A stretch of DNA of 64,000 nt from Gymnorhina tibicen (GCA_013399875.1 VXAZ01018985.1:558001-622000), one strand, 5' to 3'. Counted from the first letter of the stretch, positions 1 to 14,500 are shown. Program-made: numbers and translations. Notes: generated by a model not told the origin, from the sequence alone.

Positions 1-3000
1 GGGGCATCAATTCTTTTGGAAACACTGTCTTTCTGGGAATGCTTTCTTAGTTTTTGTAAAACTACATATCTTGAACAGCTTTACTGTACACAGACTGGAC
101 TCTGAATTTTTTTCTTTTTTTTTTTAAATGCATGGCAGAAATTTTTTTGATCAACTCTACTTCTGAAACACAAAAACCAAAGTGGGGTGAGGCCATATAG
201 TTAGTGTGTTTCAAAAAAATTTCAAACATTTCTATTAGGGCTTTATTTGTAATTCATATATTAAAACAGCATAGACTTACACAAACATTGTGACTGCTCC
301 CTGGGGACCAACTTTTTCCTGGATTCTTTTAATCTATTGTATTCTTAATCTTCAAGCAGCGTAAAGATCATGAGGAATGTGCTTTACTTTCATGTGCGTT
401 TAATTTTCTCCATGTGAATACAAACATTGTAGTTACATGGGTATTTCACAGTGCAAAACACTCTCTGTAGACTAGTAAAAAAGCCAGAAGGCTGACAAAG
501 GATAATATGGTTAATTTAGCTGAACCCATATATTATAAATTGATCTATTACACAAAAATTGGCCAGTTTGCAAGCCTTACATGTACTTTCTAAACAGTGA
601 AGACTATCCTAAATACTTAGAGAGGTTGTGAAGTTAAAATTAAAAAGCATTAACTTTTCATTTATAGTGATTTGCTTCATTTTGCAAAAAAATGCAATGC
701 AACAAAACAAAATAACTTGTTTCCCTTTGGACCCAAGTGCTCAGATTTTTTAAACAACATTTCATGAAAGACTAGTTTAACTACACTGAAATCTTTGCCA
801 GTCAGAGACAAGCACCCGCATCACTTTGGGTATCGAAGTGCAGGAGCTTTTAATTTGTACTGTAAGAGGTGACCAGCTTCTGCTGTGTGCGATGTATTTT
901 CTCATAAAAGCCACCCAAGGAACAAATTTATGTATGCAATAGATAGAGAAATACGTGCTTGTTTTGGGAAAGGCAAGGTTAATGTCCGTGCTGTTGTCAC
1001 AGTAGAAACTGGATCTTAGCAAGCGCCTTTTGTTTCAAAGGAAGTTCATCCCACAGTTTGGAAACTGAATATGAGAATGACTCTTCTTGTTTAAACTGAC
1101 AAAGGCCAAAGTCCTGTCTCAAATGCAAATGATAAATTGTAGCTCTTCTCTTAATTTCATAGAGGTTTTGGTTTTTTGGAGGTTTTTTTGAGTTTTTTAA
1201 ACTTATTTGCCTAATTCATCACTCATTTTCTTGGCTTTAAAATTAGCCAGAATCATACTTTTAAAGGCCTTGGGGAATTTAATTTTAAATCAAAAGGCTT
1301 AATTTTTATTGTATTGATATTTTAACATATTGTTCTGACTTTGTTCTGCTGACAGTGTTCCTCTCCAGCCTTTCTACAAATGGGTTTAATTACTATGAAG
1401 TTACTGAGCTCTCGTTACGGAGTTCCTTCCTCAATCAGTATTGTTGCTGAGTTGAATGTCACTGGGGCAATTTACACCATGATTATACCAAATAGTTAAC
1501 TACAAGAAACCCAAAATTTATGTTTAGAAATCCTTTTTGGAGTTTAGCTACATAATGAATCCAGTCTAATATCACTGACCTCTCTTTTATAAGGCCTTAG
1601 AAGGACTGCTTCAGAATTTGTAGACCAGGGAGCCAAGATTTTCTTATATGTGACATATATTCTGCACAGACTGAGTAGAAGCTTATCTTTGAAACACCTT
1701 TAAAAGCATCAAAAACTGCAGATGTGAGCTGGGGCAGATATCCCAGACCAGGCTGAGTACACAGTATCTGGATGAGCAAGCTCTTTGAATATAACTCTCA
1801 CTAGTTATAAATCCATCTTCTAATTGATGACATCTGCCTCTGCTACAACATGGCAGCAGCCAAACCAAGCACTGCAAGAAGAGGCAAGTATGAGGAGTAT
1901 AGGGGAAAGGAAATCAGAGATTGTATCTGTTGATTTTTGTCTAAATATGGAAATTCTTATACAATAGACCATCAAAAGGAATTTCCTATGTCTTAGAGGA
2001 CAAGCTGTACATTTTTTAAAATAGTTCAAAAGCTTTACAAACTTGAGCTCAGGGTGTGGAAGTGGGAGGAGAGGGCCAGAGGAGATGTAGAGAAAAAAAA
2101 ATTGAGTACAGGATATCCCCCTCCCAAGCCTTTTTAAAAAATCCCTCAGTTTGAGATTTCTGTGTATCAGAACAGACAGTCTGTTCACTGGACAGGACTG
2201 GGCCCACTGCAGATTGACTACAGGGATGTCTTTATATGGCAAAAGCAAAGGAAAGACAATTTTGTGCAAGGACAGCTGAGATCCCTTGCCAGCTCCCCGT
2301 ACAAGAGAAGACATACAGTACCAGAGCTCAAGCATTTTCCTCGTGCCATTCCTCATCATGTGCTGCAAAAAGGAGGAGTCAGTAATATTAGAATAATACT
2401 CTACTTTTTGTTGTACTTTTTCTTCTCTGCTTGAAACTCCAGATGTGCCTCGGTCTGCCCCATCACAACCTTGCCCCTGCCTCACAGAACAGTGAGCTCA
2501 GCTTCTCACTGAGGGCCACAGACCTGGCCCTTTTTTTTACTAGGAATGAATATAGCTAGTCCTGATTCACTTCTTTTGATATCTCATTTCCAAACACTTT
2601 TATCAAGCGAATTCAGAAAGCTGCCGGGCTCTGCCACTTGGTTGCAAAACCTTGAAGTGGTTGAAGAAACCACTTCTTCAGTTTTAGGTCTTTGCTAGGT
2701 CAAAGAAGAAATAGAAAAGATTTCCAAAGAACTAGGACAACCTTTCTCCCAGTACGTGAAGGGTTGTGCTTCTTTCTTGTCTGGTAATACTTGCTGAGTA
2801 TGTTGTAACAGACTTGTACAGGCATTCTTGCCTAATGTCACTGGGACATTACAGTACTGAGAAAATCAATGCAACTGTACAGCTATTAAGCAAAGTGTTG
2901 ACAGTAGCAAGCATATGGATTCCTTCAGAAAACAGTCTTGGGAGGCTTGACTGTGTCACGTGCATCCCAGTGCTCAGCTTTGGAAATGTCTTTGTCTCAA

Positions 3001-6000
3001 ACAACTTCTTTGGCTAAACCTGAGATCCCTGAATGAGGCACAAACTGAGAGGTAGAGACTTTTTATGCAGGCACAGTCCATTTCCAGATTAGTGATCAAA
3101 GCTGACAGCTTGGATGACCAACAGCAGTGATATTCTGTTTCCCTCCAGAGCTCAGGCTCATATAGCCTCGTCCATCAGTAAGAGGGATGAAACAAACAAC
3201 AGAAAATCATATGTATAGCTGGAACACAATGATTTTGGTTGAACTGATGAAGGAATTCTGAGCCTGAAATGTCACCTGATTTTTTCACCTATATCAGCTA
3301 GTTTAATAAAGAACAAAGCTTTCCCTGCAAATTCTGTTTCCTTATGTCCATCCAGCATGATTGCTATGGAAACATTCTCACCATTAAGTGACTTGCTCTT
3401 GTCAAATAACAGTTTTGGACAGGGGACCAGTAGGCAGCACAAACATTTCCTATTCATAATGGTAGGTGAAGCTGCCTGTTTTGATTTTAAATTTTAGACA
3501 AGTTTTCAAAGCTGTCTGGAAGGGCAGAAAGCTGGGAAACAGAAGATGATCGAGTACTATTTTAAATTTTAATACGCTAATTTTCTGTATTTATGATAAG
3601 GCGGGATTGTGGAAATACAGACGTAGATAGATAAAACACAAGCTCAGATGTCTTTTCCTATGACCAGTTGCCCTCAGGAACAAGAATTTACCTGGATTTG
3701 AACAGACCGTTTCTCTGCCCTCAGCAGTCTTGTGTTGATTAGCAAAAGGTGCAAATCCAACACTTGATGCAGAGGAAAAGGAAATAAAGAGTGAGATTTC
3801 CCTACTGGCAGCCTTGTCCGGGTCATCGTAACTTCAAAGTCAAAGCACAAGCACTCTGAAAGCGGCTGGGAAGTTTTCTCAGGCAGGAGGAAGTTCTGAG
3901 TAACACCGATGCACAGTGAGATTAGTATACTTGAATTTCACAGCAATGGTGCAGCATACCTGCAGGTAAGGAGAAAAGGATATGAAAGCAGGAACACTGG
4001 AATGTGGGGAAAGGTCAACTTACGCACAAGGATTTCCACCACAGACACCCCTGGAGTTTTTTGGAGTGGCTTCACAGCACTCAGCAGTCTAAAGGAAAGA
4101 ATTGAGCAAGTGCCTGGTGATGCACATTTTATGCACCAGATAATCTCGAGCCAGAGTGACAGTGGTGTCACCAGTTATTCTGGTAATGGCCTGCTCTGTT
4201 GCTTAGAGGCAGAATGAAACCACTTTCACTCTTGAATTACAGTGATATTGTAGACAAGTAGGAATATTTTAGACAAATAGGAGTACTAATGAGCACTTAG
4301 CCCATCTCTTCCTGTGAAATCTTCCATGTTATGTTCTTAAAAATCTCTAAGAAGGTGTCGGCACTTCTAAATTCCCATCTCAGTGAGAATAACAGGATCA
4401 CGCAATTTTATAGCTAGAAGAGGAAGTATTTTTCATGAGAAATGATTTGGCAGAAACAATTTAGAGCTACAACCTCGTCCTGAAATGTGGAGCAAGTGAA
4501 ATTCATTGTTGGAAACAGCTCAGTTACACTGGACGGATGACAGGCCTTTGAAAAAATCATGAAAAAGAAAAGCAGTGAAGCAAAAAGATGAAGCAATTTT
4601 ACCTGAAAGCAAATGTAGTCCTTAAAAAGAAAACTTTCTTTTCACAATACTGTCTTTCAAACAAATTTTTTTAAAAAATTTTTTGAGCTATTCGTTGGCA
4701 ACACTCCCACATTATCTACAGATGAACAACTCATGGATGCAATACAACACAGTTGCATTTGGACATTGAATGGTTCCTGGGGGTAGGTAAAATATTGTTG
4801 TAAGAGTATTTCTGCAGACTGGATGTTGGACTACACGGAATTCCTGTTCACTAGAGAAAACAATTGGCCAGCACGGGAAATAGATATACATGGGTTTCAA
4901 GAGAATAGTAGAACCAATAGTCACATTCTCCAAAAAGGCATAAAGAAGGAGAAAATTCATGGGTGGAGGTTTAGGAGCAAACCAGGACATGAGGTAGGGA
5001 GTGGAAGAACCACTGAGTAGCTGAGGTGAGCTCGAAAGAGAGTTGCCTGTGGGACGTTTTTATCTTGGTAATGATGGGAGAGCTGAGTGTGACATGCCTG
5101 AAGCGCTGATTCACAGGTGTCACCTTTGAAAAGTAAGAGCAATGGTCAGCAGGAAAGTTGCAGAAGATACAGCTTGATGTGCCCCGCCCAGTGGGAAGCA
5201 TGGAGCCAGATTCTTCTAGCTAAGAACAACAGCACCTGAAAAAAATCCTTTACTGTGAAAATGTCAGGGTTCTTAGTTCTTACTGAAATCTTCTTTGAAC
5301 TTCTGTGCAAGAAAAAATTCTGGATGTTAAATATAAAAGACAAATTATTTCTTTTGATGTATTGTACAAGATCAAGAGCAAACCTAAAAAACAACATGTC
5401 TGTTGTTACCTAGGAAATTAACAGTTCCATGTCTTAATTTATTATGAAGACAAAGAATTATGTGTTCTGGCCACTATGGTGTATTATATCATTTCCCTCA
5501 GAACAAAGTTTCATCTGCCTTGTTTGTGTCCAACAGCAGCAATGCCTTCAGCAAGGTGTTGCCAAAGGCCCCAAAACTATTCCATTCAGCTGACACTTCT
5601 ACCAGCAAACTGGGATATTTCCTTCTCAGTGATTCATTGGTGTAAGTGTTCTCACATGCCCTGCAAACATGAAATTTAAATCACCTCTCCTCAATTAACA
5701 GATCAGATGGCAACAAGGCAGACATGCTTGCAAAGATTTAATATGTACTAATAAGAGAGGAAGTCATCAGGAAACTGATAGTTCCTCAAGCTAATGAATG
5801 TGTCCCAACAAAAATGGTCTATTATATTCACTATTCTTCCATGAGAGCATTTTTAGAACATTTATTCTGAGCAGTTCAGCAATATTTAGAAAAACATGCA
5901 ATGTATTTGTTCCTTTTTCTCCCAGGCTTTCACTTAACAATGGCCGGCATGCAGGTTTTCCTGAGTTCGACATTTGCTTTCCAGATTTGCAAGATGCTGA

Positions 6001-6344
6001 TGGCTTGGAAATGTGACATAATCTTAACGATTTCCCCTTATTCTCCATCAGGCCATTCCACTGCTTAGGAGTATTGTGCTGCATTGATAATCACCTTGAG
6101 AAGACTTTAGTGAAAGCCTGGTGGGTGTGGTGGTATGAAACATGGAAAGACGCAATGCTCCTCAAAATGAGAACATACCAAGGATTAAATACTCCTATCT
6201 TGCAGCAAGGGAGTGGTAAGAATCTTGGTAGGTGTCCTGGCATAGGGACCAGGACTGTGTGGACATGCCTGGGAAATACATCAGGAACTGATCACTTTTT
6301 AGTTCCTGAACACCAGTGTGAATACATGAAATGTGATATCTCTT

Positions 6345-6570
6345 TTAAAAAAAAAAGAAAAGAAAAAAAAAAAGAAAGCCAGGTCATCCTTTATCAGACA
6401 GGCAAAGAGTGATGTACATTCACAACAAAAAACAAAACAAAACAAAACACACCAACAAAAAAAAAACCAAACCAAAACAAAAAATATGTTGAAAAAAAAA
6501 AATATATATATGTTGAAACCAATATATATGTTGAAAAATATATAAGTTCCAAAAATACATGTGTTGAAAA
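6345..6570. repeat. A-rich simple repeats
   Basis: An A-rich run (6345-6376) is followed by (CAAAA)-type repeats (about 6422-6488). A degenerate tandem array based on ATATATGTTGAAA then follows to about 6570. Opposite-strand reading frames here are low-complexity Phe-rich artefacts. Confidence 0.85.
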
Positions 6571-9500
6571 AATAATAGGTCTCATACCCATTTATCAGTT
6601 TCATTTGAGGATCATCAAAGCTTGGTTACTGAAGAGTAGCACGATTTAGTTACCCTCTTTTGGAATATGTGCCCCCTGTCAAAGGGTTGTCCAAGACTGA
6701 GCTATCTGCTTCAAATTCTTGGCTTCTGCTTGGTTCCACTTTGATTTGATTCTCAGATTTGATTTAGACTACTTTTCATCAGTGAGGCATTTTGACAGGC
6801 CATCTAAGTAGCACTGCTCAGTACCCCGTAGAGGGGTCGCATCCTGTTAGAGCTCAGTTTACCTTTCTTCTTTTCCTAGTGGAATTATTTTCCCCTAACT
6901 TTTTTAGTCTTGGTGGAAATTGTCTTGGTATAATCTAGTTATTTGTTCACTCACTATACCAGACAGAGAAAATCAAAAATCCCTAGGGGACAATTGACCT
7001 CATTTATAAACACTAGCTTATGGTTGCTGGGATCCTTGTCCATTGCCCACAGAGGAATTCTCAGTGGCTGTGCTGGACTCTTCTCTGTCTGTAGTTAAAT
7101 GAAATACATTTCCACCTTGAACATAATTTTGATCCACCCTCCTGCATCACAGCTGGTGCATAAAGCTGCTTATTAAAGACCTGTTAAAACATCCAGTCTT
7201 CTTTGCTGATGAAACAAAACACAAAAGGTCATCTGATTTTTGCTTTAAATAGGCCAAGGGTCACAAGAGATAGGATAAAATACAGTCATCAACTTATAGC
7301 AGGATTCACATGCCCAGCCTACTATTTCCAACTGCATTGCAAAAGTCTAGCATTTTCATAATCAGGTCACAGATGACTAAAATCAATTACAAAGGTTAAT
7401 GCCTATGACAGCTCTTGTTGGTAGAAGATCTCAGTTCATAATATTTTCTCTGCTGTCACAGTAACAGTATGTAATTATAAATTAATCTTATTACTACTGA
7501 AATCTCTTTTCAGATTTCTTACCAACTATAACAATGCTAAACTCAGAAATGAAGACTCCTTTTTCTTAACAAAATACAGCAACTATTTCTACCTCCATCC
7601 CTTTTGCTGTAATAAAACCTTGCCATATTGTAACAGCATTTTGCAAAGTAAAAAAATACCATAATTATTATTGTGTTTTAGTAGGTACCTCCTCCTTGAT
7701 GTCAGCCTTTCAGGATGCATCCATCCACCCTTTGGTTCATGCTGAGGTACTTGGTGAAGAAATTTGTCTTTGGTGCAAGTCTGTGGGGATATGTTAGCTA
7801 ATGGGTCAAGGCAAAAGCAGGAAGAACATAACATAGCTGGAACTATTTCACATAAGCAAAATTAACTTCTGAGTTATATCTTGTTTGTTGCCTTAGAGGA
7901 GAGAAAGTTTTGCCTGGTCAGTATTTGGACAACAATCTCTCTACTCCACAGGGAATACCAAAGAAGATGGTAGTTGCTCTGATTACAGGCTTCATGTGAC
8001 AGGCAAAATTTAAGCAAATTAATTCCTTTAATATTTCTACCACAAACTGAGGCTATTTACTTGCATGATAGCTTGATAAGGAGATCATACCGTTCATAAC
8101 TGTATCTCCACTGAAGTTAATTTTTTGCTTTACAGCTGATGGCTCAATGGCTCCAAATTATTGCACGAGTGCAGCTACAGACAGTGCATACCTGGAGCAG
8201 CTTCACATACTCCATGAAGCAACAGAAGTGCTGAGAGAGATGATTGCTTTCTGCTTTCCCATCAGGAATGGTGGGACTCTGCCCCAACCTGCCTGAGGCT
8301 CCTTAACCACACAGCCAGAGTCAAGGCTCAGCATTGCTCCCAGCACAACCAGAGTGCCAAATTAGGTTTGTGATCATGGTAAAGAATGTTTTAGAGCGTT
8401 TCTCCTATGAGATTACAGCAGCCCATAATCTTTAAACTACTCAGTATGAACAGACCTGGAACTCCTAAGCTGTGTCTCTGCCAATTCATTAAAGGCTCAG
8501 CACGTGGTGGAGTCCAGTTTTCTGTTAAGGTCAAAGAAATTGGTCACTGAAGAAGAACCTCTAGAAGTAAGAGATACAAGTTGACAAGAAAAAATTATAT
8601 CAATCTAAATTGATATTATACAATATAAGCAGTAAAATGGTTCTTGTGTTTAGGAAAGGTCATTATTATAATATCCTCATTTTCTAGGCTCTATTCTGTT
8701 ACTTGAGAGTCCTTTGTCCTTATACATTAAAAGCATGTTTAGCTATAGAAGAGGATCGAGGAGGCAGGTCTGACCTGTTAACAGGCAGAGGAAGCTGGCT
8801 GCCACCTTTTGCTCTTTCTTTGCTTCAGTGCCATACTCAATGCTCTGTTCAGCAAATGAGGTTGTCAGGGTAGTTCTTCATGCAGGATGTATGAAAGGAC
8901 ATCTCTTTCTGGAGGGATTATAGCTCTTTGAAATCAAGCAAGGCAACTAATAATATTAAAAGAAATGTGCACTCACTGATTTCCTTTCCTGAGACAAACA
9001 CAACTTTTTGCCTTTTTTTTTTTTTAATATTAAAAAGAACATGGCAAATCTCCTTCAGAAACAATTCTACATTCCCTTGTAAGTAATTTTTTTTTAAACT
9101 GCTAGTGATATTCTTTCTTGCCAAAAGGGAGACAGTCTACACTCCTCCCTCCCCAAATGTTCCCTTAGGAACACTTTGTACTTTCCCTTAACTGTTCACT
9201 ACGTCCACTGGAGTCCAGCTGCAAAAAATGGCTAAACTTTACATCTGGATTTCCAATCAGTCTCAAATTCATGGCTGTTTTCCCAGACAGAGAGTAATTA
9301 AATGAAACCTGTGAAACCCATTACCAAAACCTCTGGAAATATCAATTCACCCAAACAAAACTGTTCTCAGTGTTTCTCAGCCTAAGCTTTCAGGGTTAAA
9401 GTGAGATTTCATAAACATCTAGGGAGAAATCGCTCCCAAGTTCATCTGCTGATTCTTTCCCCTTCCCCTCTAGTTCACTAGTATCATGTTCCATTTTTTA

Positions 9501-9719
9501 AATTTTGCTTTGTGTACATATTACTTCCACTATACTGCAGACAACCAAGTGTACTAGTGGATTTGTTCTGATCTGCAGGGAAAGCCACATTCAAGTGACA
9601 TTCTTCTGAATATACTGCAGAGAAGAGAAGAAACTTTTTCTTCTCTGAAAATAGGAGGTGGCTTCTGCATAATGCCATGTTCCAGTTCTGCCCCTTAAAC
9701 CATCTCTGGAGAGCTACTG

Positions 9720-9739
9720 TTAGGGTTTCGAAACCCTAA
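9720..9739. repeat. Perfect 20-bp palindrome with inverted telomere hexamers
   Basis: TTAGGGTTTCGAAACCCTAA is identical to its own reverse complement. It opens with TTAGGG and closes with CCCTAA. Confidence 0.9.
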
Positions 9740-10129
9740 GCAATCTCAGAAACACTGTTGATCAACCAGCTTCAAAACAAAATGGTTCACCAAATGGTTC
9801 ACAAAAGACTTTCTTCTCTTTGTACTCTGTGTCCTGGGCTGACAGAGTCTTTTTTGCATCAGGGCTGTCCACCTTGCAAGCCTGCAGCTACAGCTGCTGT
9901 TTAGATAAAGGGCTTAGACACAGCTTCATCTTCTTGAGCACCATCAGTTTCATCACAGGAGTCAAATGTACCTTTTGTAAGTTCTGCCCAAAGAGTACTT
10001 TTCACAGGGCTTGCAATAGCAGTTTTCTTAAATTCCTAATTTTCTCAAGCCAAAAAGCAGCTAATTTCTGATCTAACTTGCACAACACATTATCTATCAC
10101 TCCTGCTGTAACTTTGTCTTCAACATGGA

Positions 10130-10819
10130 TGGCAGACCAAAGGGGTCTCAGAGCCCTGACCTGGAGGACCATGACTGCAAGAATGATCTACTCCCAGTCA
10201 ACCCTGAAACTGTGAGAGATCTGCTGCTCCAGCTGGATCCTTAAAAATCTATGGGGCCTGATTGGATTAATACAAGAATCCTTGAAGAGTTTGCTGATGT
10301 AATCACAAAACCTCTCTTGATGATTTTTGTGCTGTTTGGGGAATCCAGAGAGCTCCCAGTTGGCTGGAGGCTTTCAAGAAGGCTGATTTTCAAGAAGGGC
10401 TAGAAGAAGGACCCTGAAACCTACAGGCCCATCAGTTGTACTTTGGTGCTGTGTAAAGTTATGAGAGAGACCTCAGCACAGTCTACAACTTCCTTGCGAG
10501 GGGAAAAGGAGGGGCACTGATCTCTTCTATCTGGTGACCAGTGACAGTACCCAAGGGAATGGCCTGAATTTGTATCAGGAGAGGTTTAGATTGGATATTA
10601 GAAAAAGGTTTTCTTCACCCAGAGGTGGTTGGGCACTGGAACAGGCTGCCTAGGGAAGTGGTCACAGCACCAAAGCCTGAAAGAGTTCAAGAAGCATTTG
10701 GACAATGCTGTCAGACAGATGGTGTGACCCTTGGGGATGTTCTGTGCAGGGCCAGGAGTTGGACTCCATGATCCTTGTGAGTCCCTTCCAGCTCAGGATA
10801 TTCTGTGATTCTGTGATTC
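10130..10819 (+). repeat. CR1 LINE fragment, internally deleted
   Basis: The first part (to about 10455) translates, with interruptions, to the CR1 reverse transcriptase N-terminal region: DLEDHDCKND, PVNPETVRDLLLQLDP, KSMGPDWI, then a FKKG-like stretch and YRPIS. It then jumps to the CR1 3' region (GLNLYQERFRLDIRKRFF-like, WALEQAA) and ends in repeats of the CR1 tail (ATTCTGTG) at about 10805-10819. The palm catalytic region is missing. Stops and frameshifts make it dead. Confidence 0.9.
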
Positions 10820-11500
10820 AACATCAAGCCCATAAATTCTACCATAACTGAAGTGGTGGCACTAGTGAATTAAGAACTCTATAAAAACTTACCCTCTATT
10901 TATAGCACTGCAACTAGCTTTCTGGGAATGTCACCTTAACTAATATTCCCTATACCACTTCTCCACCTATAAAACAGTCACAGTGATGAAAATCTAGTAT
11001 GTCACTAAAGAACAAAAGAAGTACTACTTGAAACAACAGCAAGGTATTGCTACAGAATTATATAGACAACTTGCAGAAAGATATCAGGACTTCCAACTAT
11101 GTAGCGTGGCTTGAATTTTTCTTTCAGATCAAGAGTTGTAAAAAAGGAGGACAGTTTTAGTGAGATTCATTGTGCTAGGGATCACAAAGGCAGGGTAAGG
11201 ATTGGGATAAATTTGTTGATACTAAAAATTCACCATAAAGTGAAAAATATGCATCAGTTAAGCACTAGAGTATCATGAAACATCTCCATCTATATTGTTC
11301 CTAAGATCATTTAGGTCCTAAAATGGGTATAACACTAATGTACTTAGTACAGAGCTGTCAAACCTCAAACCAATCAACTAAATCTGGCTTGACAAACTGG
11401 TTAATCTGGACAAGCTCTTCCTGCTCTCCTTCCCAAAGCTCCCACAATGATAGGAGGGACTGCTCCATAATGCCAAACCAACTGCTCTGTCCAAACCAGC

Positions 11501-11540
11501 CAGCCTTGGCCACCAGCCTTGGCCACCAGCCTTCCACCAC
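11501..11540. repeat. Short tandem repeat, period 13
   Basis: CAGCCTTGGCCAC occurs twice, followed by a third, diverged copy. Confidence 0.85.
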
Positions 11541-14500
11541 GAGGACCCACAGTCCTTCCCATTGTAGTGTGACATCTGGGAATGGGCTGAATTCATTGCT
11601 CAGAAAATGGCAGCTTTCTCCTGGCTTTTTTCCTAGGGTTTCCCAGAAGTGGTCAAAAAGCCAGACAAGCCAAGAAATGTTCACATGTTTTAAGAGTTAT
11701 ATTGCATAAATTCAAGTCTTCAGGACATTGCAACAACAGGAGGAGAAGGGGTAAATGACTGTGTGCTTGTGTGGCCGACTGTATGAAGATCAGGTGCTAG
11801 GGACTTAGTCTATAATCTATTTTATTATTGTGGTTTTCATTGCATTTATTTTTAATTAAAAGCAGTGCACCCATTAGGAGTAATAAGACACAATTTCAGC
11901 ACTTAGTCCAGCAATGGTACAAATTATGCCACTAACATATGCAAACCAATACCAGAAAATTTGCAGGTCTCTGAATGTGGAGAGGAGACAAAGGAGTTTG
12001 AGCATATAAAAGTAGGGTGGATGTAACCACCACTTAGAACGTGTCCTAACCATTCAAGCAGCTAAAAAAAATGGTATTTGTATGAACATTTTTAGTTTAA
12101 ATGGTATTTGTTCTCCTCAATATAAATTTTCCACTGATGTGGGAGAAATATGCAGAAAATGAGCAGTTGCAGTTTTTGTGGTTTTAAAGAATTATTTAAG
12201 AACTGTAATGCTGTGTGATGACACCTCCCCATGTAGGCAGAACTGGAATATATAGCTAGGGTCAGCTTTTGTACCCATCCAGCTCCTTCTCAGCTTTTCT
12301 ATTGGTTCACAAAGCATCTTTCACATCCCTATGAATGAAGACTGCATTCTGTACATTGGTGACATTGTGACTGGACTCCTCCATTCACAATCCAGCCCTG
12401 TCATCACCTCTTTTGCTACCTCACACAGTCAGAGGCCTAAGCTATTGCAGCACATCTAATAAAATCAGCAAAAGGCTGAACAAAAGAAAGAAGTGTTCAA
12501 TAACTCATTACTGTTCTGAACAGGTGCTTGGGGTTCTGAAGCAATGAAATTTCTGAGAGGGTCGAATTTTCACACACATTCATTTATGTAAGTCATACTA
12601 ACCAGGCATGTCCCTGTCCTGTGAGACAGAAGGAGAGAATGAAAAGAACGGTGAATCAGTGAGGAGGTATATTTTTCCTAAGAGGGTACAATTCAGAGTT
12701 CTTGGCTGTGATGCCTTTTGAAATGCTGAGATCCCCAGATGCACATTCTTCCTTCATAGATTACATTCCCCTTGGAGCAATGAGCATACAGCAGCTGTCT
12801 TCTTTCCATCAGCAAATACTGTACCAGACTTGCTGGATGCAGAATTTTGCTCTCTGATGCAGGATACCCTTTCACTGCTGTGAAAGGATCAACCATGCTG
12901 ACATGGATACTCCCATTCAGGGCAATAAAGAGCTGAGGGTTACAGCTTTGTCCACACTACTGAAAGAGTAGCTGGTTTCAATCCTTTGTGGTCTCATGAG
13001 TAAAAATTATAACTGCTTCTCCCTTGCCTATTTATCCTATAATCCACCAAGCAGATGTGCTAAGCAATTCAGAGAAAACTGCTTTGCAAAATACAAAAGC
13101 TGTGTCATGCTACAGTCCTCCCTGATGAGTATAGTATTTGTACAATCTCCAACACTTTAATTTCTAAAGTCTTTAGTCTTTCCAGAACATTCATTTGTCA
13201 CATTAGGTGCCTTAATGCACGTGTTTGGAACAAGGACATACCCACCTCCATTCTCCCACTGTCTTCTCATGTTCATTTTGTATGATCCCTATAAATGTTG
13301 GGGAAAACCACATGCCTATCATTCTCAGGGCATCCTTGGGAATGTTCCCCCAAAGAGAGACAGCTGCATCCTTTGTGGAAATGTGAGAACAGCTGCAGAG
13401 GGAGTAGGTGTTAGGAGAGCTTTCTCAGCCAAAACCTTTCCCAAGGCTCCTGCTGAGGCAGGGAGGTTCCGTCCAGCACAACCGGTATCACACCACACTC
13501 TGCTGACTCAGGGCTGGGGCTCTTCTCCAGCAGCCTCTCACCTGGCTGATGCAATCACACCGTGCTTTCAAATCACTTCAACCACCTGCCTTTCACCTGG
13601 GAGATGCATGCAACTTAGAGCATGCACTATGAGGGCCTTGGGTAATCTTATTTCAGATTGTGAAACGCTGGCTATTGTGCAATGATAAATCCACTTTATG
13701 CCTCATTATCTCACTGCTTTAAGAAGTGAAAGCTTGTCTGCAAGCATATCTGAATCACACTTCCAAAATGAGGACTGTTTTGAATAAAGCTAACTTATAT
13801 CCCTGGAAAATCACTTCCCCCTCCTCAACTATATTGTCTGCTGACCTGTTTTTAAATGTGGTCATAGTCTCATTTCATAGACCTAGCAATTTCCATTTAT
13901 ACCAAGCCAATTTTAAAGAGGCTTTGAAAGCAGTAACTTCATCATAATATTGTCATCATAAATATGGTCACAATGCAAGATGAAGTCTTTAGTTACCATG
14001 TTCTCAAAAGATCAAGTAATTCTTCCAGAAAAACAAATAGACTTGGTAGAAAAAAAGTCACATACAAACTTTTCAGTGTCATCAAAATGCCTTGAGATGT
14101 GGCATTCCCTCTTCCTTTTGGGCCCCCTGATCTCTTCTGTTACCTCTTTTATATCTCCCTGCTTGTTTTTGCTGCTTATGGAGAATATGAGTCAGAGAAT
14201 ACAGACAGACCTTGAGGGTTTGGGATTTTTTCAAAGAACACTTAAAAGCATTAAAAACAGCAAGGTTTCACTAGGAAGGTGAAAGCAAATTTAACGTAAC
14301 ACCTTCCTGGCAAAGACCTGAAGTGTCAGATGCAAAGTGAAGCATCACTCTGTTTTTAACTTCAAGGTGGCATCCTGTTCCCATGTCAAATATTCTCCAT
14401 TCATGGTACCTGCTGGATTCCTAGTTGCTGTATTCAACTATTTTGTGGGGCAGCTCTTTGAGTCCCTTCCTTCTGAGGGCTTCAGTCTGTGCTTGACTCT

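Larger units (their letters stand above)
1..10129. other. Non-coding stretch, no gene recognised
   Basis: The sequence is AT-rich, with no recognisable exon, RNA gene or transposon beyond the simple repeats at 6345-6570 and the palindrome at 9720. The longest open frame is 221 codons on the minus strand (1820-2485). It has no familiar motif or repeated structure and could be chance. A 54-codon open stretch after a good acceptor at 8136 is likewise unexplained. Confidence 0.6.

Noticed and set aside
3690..3702. B-box-like GGATTTGAAC, reverse complement of a tRNA T-arm sequence
   Set aside because: No acceptor stem, D-arm or anticodon arm could be placed around it.
6299..6604. Phe-rich minus-strand frames resembling membrane segments
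   Set aside because: They translate A-rich simple repeats; the hydrophobicity is a codon artefact of poly-T.
8136..8296. 54-codon open stretch after a good acceptor (GCTTTACAG)
   Set aside because: There is no donor or partner exon and no recognisable motif; an open stretch of this length is common by chance. The likeness of its acceptor to that of MRPL53 exon 3 is only a few bases and looks coincidental.
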